From Candidatus Kapaibacterium sp. (GTDB lineage: Bacteria; Bacteroidota; Ignavibacteria; Kapaibacteriales; UBA7675): 53,952 nt of DNA. The stretch is taken from positions 1 to 53,952 of the forward strand of contig JANQRB010000096.1 of NCBI GenBank assembly GCA_028284775.1, given 5' to 3'. Under the pieces are notes generated by a model. That model did no database searches, was not told where the DNA came from, and was given only the letters and a program-made list of their open reading frames with translations. The translations under genes were made by a program, and so were the position numbers. Each line of letters opens with the position of its first letter. Position 1 is the first letter of the stretch. Below are positions 49,537-53,952 of this stretch, in pieces.

Positions 49537-49878
49537 ATGAATGAGTTTATGTTTTTATTCCGCGGCGGCGACGCACGAATGGCTACTCTCAGCGCAGAAG
49601 AGTCACAGGCTCACATGGCAAAGTGGGGCGCCTGGATGCAGTCGCTGGGCCAGGAAGGCAAGCTGGTCTCGGGATTGCCTTTTCAACTGGAAGGACGCGT
49701 CGTCACCAACAATGGCGAAACGGTGTCGGACAGTCCGTATGAAGCCAATGGCGAAAAAGTTGGCGGTTACCTCCACGTCAAAGCCGCCAGCCTGGATGAA
49801 GCGGTCGGAATATCCAAACAATGCCCGATCTTCGAACATGGCGGTTCGGTGGAAGTCCGTCAGATGGCGTCGATGTAA
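49537..49878 (+). CDS. YCII/DGPF-domain protein
   Basis: A 113-residue protein of the YCII-related (DGPF) family, a ferredoxin-like alpha+beta fold. The start is MNEFMFLFRGG, then HMAKWGAWMQSLGQEGKLVSGLPF and a C-terminal GGYLHVKAASLDEAVGISKQCP. These small proteins are often found near ECF sigma genes; their role is unclear. The ATG at 49537 is preferred to one five codons upstream because GGAG lies nine bases before it. The gene follows the deaminase and is closed by the terminator at 49911-49941. Confidence 0.88.
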   Translation: MNEFMFLFRGGDARMATLSAEESQAHMAKWGAWMQSLGQEGKLVSGLPFQLEGRVVTNNGETVSDSPYEANGEKVGGYLHVKAASLDEAVGISKQCPIFEHGGSVEVRQMASM

Positions 49879-50284
49879 ACACCGGCATCGATTTTATTTT
49901 ATCCAATGGCAAGCCCCTCTGTCTTTCGGCAAGGGGCTTTTCATTTTGCAGGGCAAAGCTCCCGCTAAGGTCGGCGGCGCGGGCCAGGCTGCCTTCTGTC
50001 AGGCTCGTCGGAATCGCTTCACTGCAAAGGCTCCGATTCGGCGCAAGAGCAGGCAGGAAGCGTAATAGTCCGGATACTGACTCTCGCTCCGTCGCACAGA
50101 TGCTCAGCGCCGTAAAAAAAATTGATTCCTATGCGATTTTTCGCGATTTTCTGCGGGCAATGGCAAATCTGCCGCCGACTCCATACGATCAAATTGCATA
50201 TCAACTGCCAGGTTTGCATTCAGGGGCTTCTACGGATTAGCTGTTCCTTTTCCGACCCATTTATTTAAACCGGGGGTAAATCTC
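49879..50284. other. Intergenic region between the YCII gene and the Omp28-like gene
   Basis: 406 bases. It begins with an intrinsic terminator (49911-49941) and is otherwise without a recognisable gene. The Omp28-like gene's ATG follows GGGGGTAAATCTC (GGGGGTAA), a plausible ribosome site. Confidence 0.45.
49911..49944 (+). terminator. Intrinsic terminator after the YCII gene
   Basis: An eight-pair GC-rich stem AAGCCCCT / AGGGGCTT encloses a 13-base loop and is followed by TTTTC. It lies 33 bases past the stop codon on the coding strand. Confidence 0.8.
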
Positions 50285-51832
50285 ATGCGAAGATTGTTAG
50301 CACTTGTTGTTATGATTTCGGCCGTGTCAGTAATGAGCATGCCGGGCAAAACAGGCTTCCACATTCAAAAAATCGAAGGGCCCTTGCTAGGGATGGCGCA
50401 GTTCGACCCCGGCGCTGTCGACCTTGCAAAGCACGACGAGCTGGATTTACAGCTGCGGTATACGATTGAAGCGCCGCGTTGGCAGAGGGTTGGCGAGCCG
50501 ATGGACCTAAGTATCCGGCTTCAAAACACCGGCCAGAACACAGTAAATTCCTTTATGCTGTATTATTCCATTAACCAAGGAACCGACCATACGCGGCTCG
50601 TAACGAATTTGCAGCTCGGCTCGCAGGAGCTGGCGGAGGTAACACTCACCGACCTTTGGGCGCCGTCGCTGGCCGGCGAGCTCTATACCCTTCAGCTGCG
50701 CATTGCGGCAATCGACAACCAGTTCGTGAGCGCGGAGAATGCGGGCCTTGAGCATCAGGTCTTGGGGCAAATGGGTGTTTCCGCGCCCAAGGGTGCGCTG
50801 CTGGAAGAATTCACCGGCACCTGGTGTGGCTGGTGCACCGACGGCGCCGTGATTGTGGACGAGATTGTGACCGCGCATCCCGAAGTAGCGGCGGCCGCCA
50901 TTCACATTTCCGGCTCGGCGCACCCCGACGCCATGCAGATTCCCGAAGGCGTCGAGTTAAATCAGACCTACCGTCCGAGCTTTCCCAACGCTATGATCGA
51001 CCGGCTGGAATGGGATGACGGCGTCTCAATTACGCGCACGCTCTGGGCAGACGCCGTGGCTGAAGCCCTTAATCAGGAGACGGCTTTATCAGTAGACATC
51101 CAGACCAGCTACGATGCCGCCGGCCGCAAGCTTACCGTAACTGCGATCACCGAATTTGTCGATTTCATCGGCGAGGCCGACTTACGGCTAAACGTCCTCA
51201 TCATTGAAGATGGCGTAACCGGCGAGGGCCTGGGCTATACCCAGCAGAATTATATCAGCAATCGCAATGGCTTCCAGGGACACCCCTTTTATGACAAGCC
51301 GCGGCTGATAGAAGACTACGTACACAATCACGTCTTGCGCGCAATGCCGCTCGGCGCGTGGGGGCGCCCGCTCGAAGGCGCATTCGAAGCCGGCGAAATC
51401 CTCAGCGAAAGCGTGACTTACACCGTACCCGCTGACTTCGATGATACCAAATTATCGGTTGTCGCCTTTGTGTCATTTCATGATTCGGATCCCAACTTCC
51501 GCCCCGTGTTAAATGCCGCGCATCACCATGTTGATGTGAAGGCCACGACCGATGTTGAGGACGACGCGTTGGCCGCTGCCGTGGGCCTGGCTCACCCGAA
51601 TCCCGCCGCCGCAATCAGCTTTGTGACGCTCAACCTTAGCGAGGTACAAGATTACAGCGTGGATGTTTATTCGATGCTGGGTGAAAAAGTACAGGCGGTT
51701 AAAAGCGCTACCGGATCTCCCGGCCTCCATCGGGTGGCCATCGCTACCGGCGGTCTATCCGAAGGAATGTACCTGATTCGCGTACGGCTTGGCGATGCAC
51801 TGCAATGGCGCAGCCTGATCGTTGGCAGATGA
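50285..51832 (+). CDS. Omp28-like thioredoxin-fold protein with a T9SS sorting domain
   Basis: A 515-residue secreted protein. A signal peptide (MRRLLALVVMISAVSVMSM) precedes a beta-sandwich of about 140 residues (MDLSIRLQNTGQNTVNSF). The thioredoxin-like domain then starts LLEEFTGTWCGWCTDGAVIV, with the redox pair Cys181 and Cys184, and has the cis-Pro region YRPSFPNAMID. A second strand-rich domain follows (ADLRLNVLIIEDGVTGEG). The C-terminal 75 residues (HPNPAAAISFVTLNL, LGEKVQ, LSEGMYLIRV) are a T9SS type-A sorting domain. The whole resembles Porphyromonas Omp28 homologues, whose exact role is unknown. The redox motif suggests a surface thiol function. It ends just before a strong terminator. 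Confidence 0.88.
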   Translation: MRRLLALVVMISAVSVMSMPGKTGFHIQKIEGPLLGMAQFDPGAVDLAKHDELDLQLRYTIEAPRWQRVGEPMDLSIRLQNTGQNTVNSFMLYYSINQGTDHTRLVTNLQLGSQELAEVTLTDLWAPSLAGELYTLQLRIAAIDNQFVSAENAGLEHQVLGQMGVSAPKGALLEEFTGTWCGWCTDGAVIVDEIVTAHPEVAAAAIHISGSAHPDAMQIPEGVELNQTYRPSFPNAMIDRLEWDDGVSITRTLWADAVAEALNQETALSVDIQTSYDAAGRKLTVTAITEFVDFIGEADLRLNVLIIEDGVTGEGLGYTQQNYISNRNGFQGHPFYDKPRLIEDYVHNHVLRAMPLGAWGRPLEGAFEAGEILSESVTYTVPADFDDTKLSVVAFVSFHDSDPNFRPVLNAAHHHVDVKATTDVEDDALAAAVGLAHPNPAAAISFVTLNLSEVQDYSVDVYSMLGEKVQAVKSATGSPGLHRVAIATGGLSEGMYLIRVRLGDALQWRSLIVGR

Positions 51833-52153
51833 TTGCGGTAATTGTCGATTGGCCTTCGTCTTGTTAAAGCAAGTAATAAGTGTTAAAAAATGGCGGTACA
51901 GATAGCACTGTACCGCCATTTTTTGTGCGACCACATGAACCTGATGCTTCGATCGATTGATAGCGTCCGGCAAATATTTTAAGAACTGAAATAGGAAAAA
52001 TTGGATTCCAATCGTATATTGGCAGCCCAACCACGCAGCTCAGTTCCGCAAGTACTTAACAATCCCGACCAAGCTCGTTGCAGAGTCCGCTCAACGGCAA
52101 TGTCCGATGCAGGCGGACTGGAGAATTGTGCACCAAAACGGAAGCAAAGCGCT
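51833..52153. other. Intergenic region before the Asp-box gene
   Basis: 321 bases. Apart from the terminator at its left it has no recognisable gene. A minus-strand open frame (51979-52536) is antisense to the following gene and is discarded. Confidence 0.45.
51885..51924. terminator. Strong 17-bp perfect hairpin with A/T tails
   Basis: A perfect 17-pair stem (arms 51885-51901 and 51908-51924, core ATGGCGGTACAG / CTGTACCGCCAT) encloses ATAGCA. The A6/T6 ends make it a two-way intrinsic terminator. It lies 52 bases after the Omp28-like stop. Confidence 0.92.
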
Positions 52154-53952
52154 ATGAGACTACTGTTGTTTTTGCTCATCCTGTTGTGGTCGGACAGCAT
52201 TTTGCTGTCCCAGACCTTTGAGCTGGAAGCTATTGGCGGTCCGCGTTCGGTGAGCATACTTTCCTTGTCGCGAAGTCCGGAGACGATGCTTTTTGCGGGA
52301 ACTTCTCGAGGCGTTTTTCGCTCGTCGGACGGCGGCAGGGAATGGACGTTAAGTGGATTCGGCACACGAAGTATCACAAGCCTGCTGGCTCTTGACGATT
52401 CGACCATCCTGGCTCGCGTAGCGGACGAGGATTTGCACCGCAGCAGCGACGGCGGCCAAAACTGGATAAATACCAACTTTAACGGGACGGTTTTGGCGCT
52501 GGCTCTGGGGGCCGAAAGAAAGATTTTTTGCGCCACGGACGACGGGCTTTATGCCTCGGATGACGATGGGCTTTCCTGGCGCCTGCTTGGCTTGCAGGGG
52601 ACGACAATCGCCTCGTTGCAGCTGCGTTCCGACGGCCTGATCCTGGCCGGCACCGGCGAGGGACAGCCTTCGTTTCGATCAAGCAATGGTGGGGCGGATT
52701 GGTTTGCAATGGAGCTTCCCGACAGCAGGATCAGATCTCTTGTTTTTGCGGGAGGCGAGCGTGCCCTGGCGGTGACGGATACCGAACTCTTCGTCTCGGA
52801 AGATGCCGGACAGTCATGGTCAATCGGCAGCCTGCAGTCATTCGGATTTAACACTTTGTATTACCAGGGCAACGGCAGGGTCTGGGCATCCTCCGTCGAA
52901 GGTTTGCAATATTCGCCGGACGATGGAGAGACGTGGCTGCAGACGGAGCTTCGGGATGCTCTGCTGCTTGCGCTCAGTCACAACTATAACGACGAGTTGC
53001 TGGCGGGCTCTTTCACGGGCGGGATTGCCCGCAGTGCCGACGAAGGGCAGAGCTGGGAGACTTCCAATGGGGGCTTTCCCTTTGCTTTGATTGACAAGCT
53101 TGCTTTTTCGGCCGATGGCGCTGTTATCGGCGCCGGTGCGGGTGCGATGTACCGATCCGCAAACGGGAGTGCCTCCTGGCAGCTCCAACGCGATATGCAG
53201 GCCAGCATTTTTAGTCTGGTACGAGCGCCGAATGGCGATATGTACGCCGGTACGGCACTCGCCGGCGCCTGGCGTTCACAGGACGAGGGCCTTACGTGGC
53301 AGCAGACGAATACGCCGCCCTTCGCCGTAGTCAGTGCCCTCGCGGTTTCCGGGGCCGGTCACGTCTATGCCGGAATGGCCAACGGCATCTTTCGATCGAG
53401 CGATGAGGGAGATTCCTGGATGCTCATCGGCTTGCAGGGAACATCGATATTCGCCTTAGCTCTGACACCCTCCGGAACACTGTTCGCGGCACCCCTGGAC
53501 GGCGGCCTGCAGCGATCGCTCAACGGCGGCGCATCCTGGCAACAGCTGAATTTCAATGACGAGCTCACGACCCCTGTGTATAAAATTGTTAATAGCCAGG
53601 ATGGTGTAATCTACATTGCGACCCGGACCGGGCTGTATCGCTCCGACGACAATGGAGACAACTGGCAGCGCATCGGTCCTGTATCCGGTGATGTAGCGGC
53701 GGCGGGGCTGGCACTTAACAGCCAGGGGACGCTTTTCTTCAGCACCGGCTCGATTTTTAACACCTGGCTTTCGTATGACGGCGGTCAGCAGTGGCAGCGC
53801 ATCGGCAAGGAAACGCAGGAAGAAGAGCTTGTGACAAGTCTTGAAGTGGCGCCGGATGGCTACGTCTATGCCGCCACCCTCGGCTACGGATTGTATCGCA
53901 GCGGGCGCACAAGTACCGGCCTTGCGAACAGAGAGATTCGCGCTGAAGCGCC
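52154..53952 (+). CDS. Secreted Asp-box (BNR-like) repeat protein, 3' end missing
   Basis: The frame is open from the ATG at 52154 to the window edge, giving at least 599 residues. A signal peptide (MRLLLFLLILLWSDSILLSQ) is followed by thirteen Asp-box repeats of the (R/V)S-x-D-x-G-x-x-W type, for example RSSDGGREW, ASDDDGLSW, RSADEGQSW and LSYDGGQQW, spaced 40-45 residues apart. They imply two stacked beta-propellers or one large one, as in sialidase-like and photosystem assembly factor (YCF48)-like proteins. No catalytic Arg triad of sialidases is evident. The last visible residues (TSTGLANREIR) resemble the linker before a T9SS sorting domain, so one may lie just beyond. A GGAAG sits about 13 bases upstream of the start. 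Confidence 0.88.
   Translation, partial: MRLLLFLLILLWSDSILLSQTFELEAIGGPRSVSILSLSRSPETMLFAGTSRGVFRSSDGGREWTLSGFGTRSITSLLALDDSTILARVADEDLHRSSDGGQNWINTNFNGTVLALALGAERKIFCATDDGLYASDDDGLSWRLLGLQGTTIASLQLRSDGLILAGTGEGQPSFRSSNGGADWFAMELPDSRIRSLVFAGGERALAVTDTELFVSEDAGQSWSIGSLQSFGFNTLYYQGNGRVWASSVEGLQYSPDDGETWLQTELRDALLLALSHNYNDELLAGSFTGGIARSADEGQSWETSNGGFPFALIDKLAFSADGAVIGAGAGAMYRSANGSASWQLQRDMQASIFSLVRAPNGDMYAGTALAGAWRSQDEGLTWQQTNTPPFAVVSALAVSGAGHVYAGMANGIFRSSDEGDSWMLIGLQGTSIFALALTPSGTLFAAPLDGGLQRSLNGGASWQQLNFNDELTTPVYKIVNSQDGVIYIATRTGLYRSDDNGDNWQRIGPVSGDVAAAGLALNSQGTLFFSTGSIFNTWLSYDGGQQWQRIGKETQEEELVTSLEVAPDGYVYAATLGYGLYRSGRTSTGLANREIRAEA

Noticed and set aside
51979..52536. 185-codon minus-strand open frame
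   Set aside because: Antisense to the start of the Asp-box gene, which stays open for 599 codons with repeats.
1..53952. Search for tRNA, rRNA, CRISPR arrays, phage or complete insertion sequences
   Set aside because: No cloverleaf, repeat-spacer array, transposase or phage structural gene was recognised by eye; small RNAs could be missed.

Overview
The window looks like a chromosomal stretch from a Gram-negative bacterium of the Bacteroidota/Chlorobiota (FCB) branch. The evidence is two proteins ending in type IX secretion (T9SS) sorting-type domains (12914-16456 and 50285-51832), an Omp28-like thioredoxin-fold protein, an M56 peptidase fused to a TonB C-terminal domain, TPR-histidine kinases without periplasmic sensors, weak or absent Shine-Dalgarno sequences at many starts, and at least one promoter-like TTG-N20-xAnnTTTG element. 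GC content looks moderate (mid-fifties by eye). I cannot assign a genus; an Ignavibacteria/Kapabacteria/Rhodothermia-like lineage is a guess. I see no rRNA, tRNA, CRISPR array, prophage or intact transposase.

Layout. 1-10.2 kb: three sensor histidine kinases (a 5'-truncated PAS kinase, a TPR kinase, a four-PAS hybrid kinase) interleaved with housekeeping genes: a lipoprotein cyclophilin, an LD-carboxypeptidase/MccF-like S66 peptidase and dihydroorotase. 10.2-16.5 kb, minus strand: a large secreted CotH-kinase protein with lamin-tail domains and a T9SS tail, an old-yellow-enzyme oxidoreductase, and a secreted helical/TPR-like protein. 17-20 kb: a DUF1835 protein, then a BlaR1/BlaI-like pair reading leftwards, with a palindromic operator candidate upstream of blaI. 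20-27 kb, plus strand: an ECF sigma factor, a membrane-anchored anti-sigma-like protein whose C-terminus looks like an outer-membrane beta-barrel, an Ig-domain lipoprotein, a protein joining a kinase-like domain to an Omp85/BamA-type barrel, and a five-helix pentapeptide-repeat membrane protein. I infer that this is a cell-envelope module.

27-38 kb: an orphan small protein, a fatty-acid desaturase, a membrane-anchored S51 (cyanophycinase-like) peptidase with an extra N-terminal domain, a small Cys-rich exported protein, a Kelch-domain relic, a TPR protein translationally coupled to a beta-lactamase-fold hydrolase, three small or medium membrane proteins, and prfC (release factor 3). 38-48 kb: a tandem trio of exported TIGR03067-like paralogues; an ABC exporter whose permease is fused to an M1 aminopeptidase; a tandem pair of DUF4412-like exported proteins; a non-coding MITE-like element with about 30-bp inverted ends; and a Cys-rich exported protein made of two repeats each ending in a run of cysteines. 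48-54 kb: an adenosine/adenine deaminase, a YCII-like protein, the Omp28-like T9SS cargo, and the start of a large Asp-box (BNR-like) secreted protein that runs off the right edge.

How they fit together. Much of the window encodes envelope, periplasmic or secreted proteins, many of them paralogous or repeat-rich. The parts most likely to be new biology are the sigma/anti-sigma-barrel/kinase-Omp85 module, the lamin-tail domain interrupted by an inserted beta-sandwich in the CotH protein, the duplicated CCCC-motif protein, and the tandem TIGR03067-like trio.
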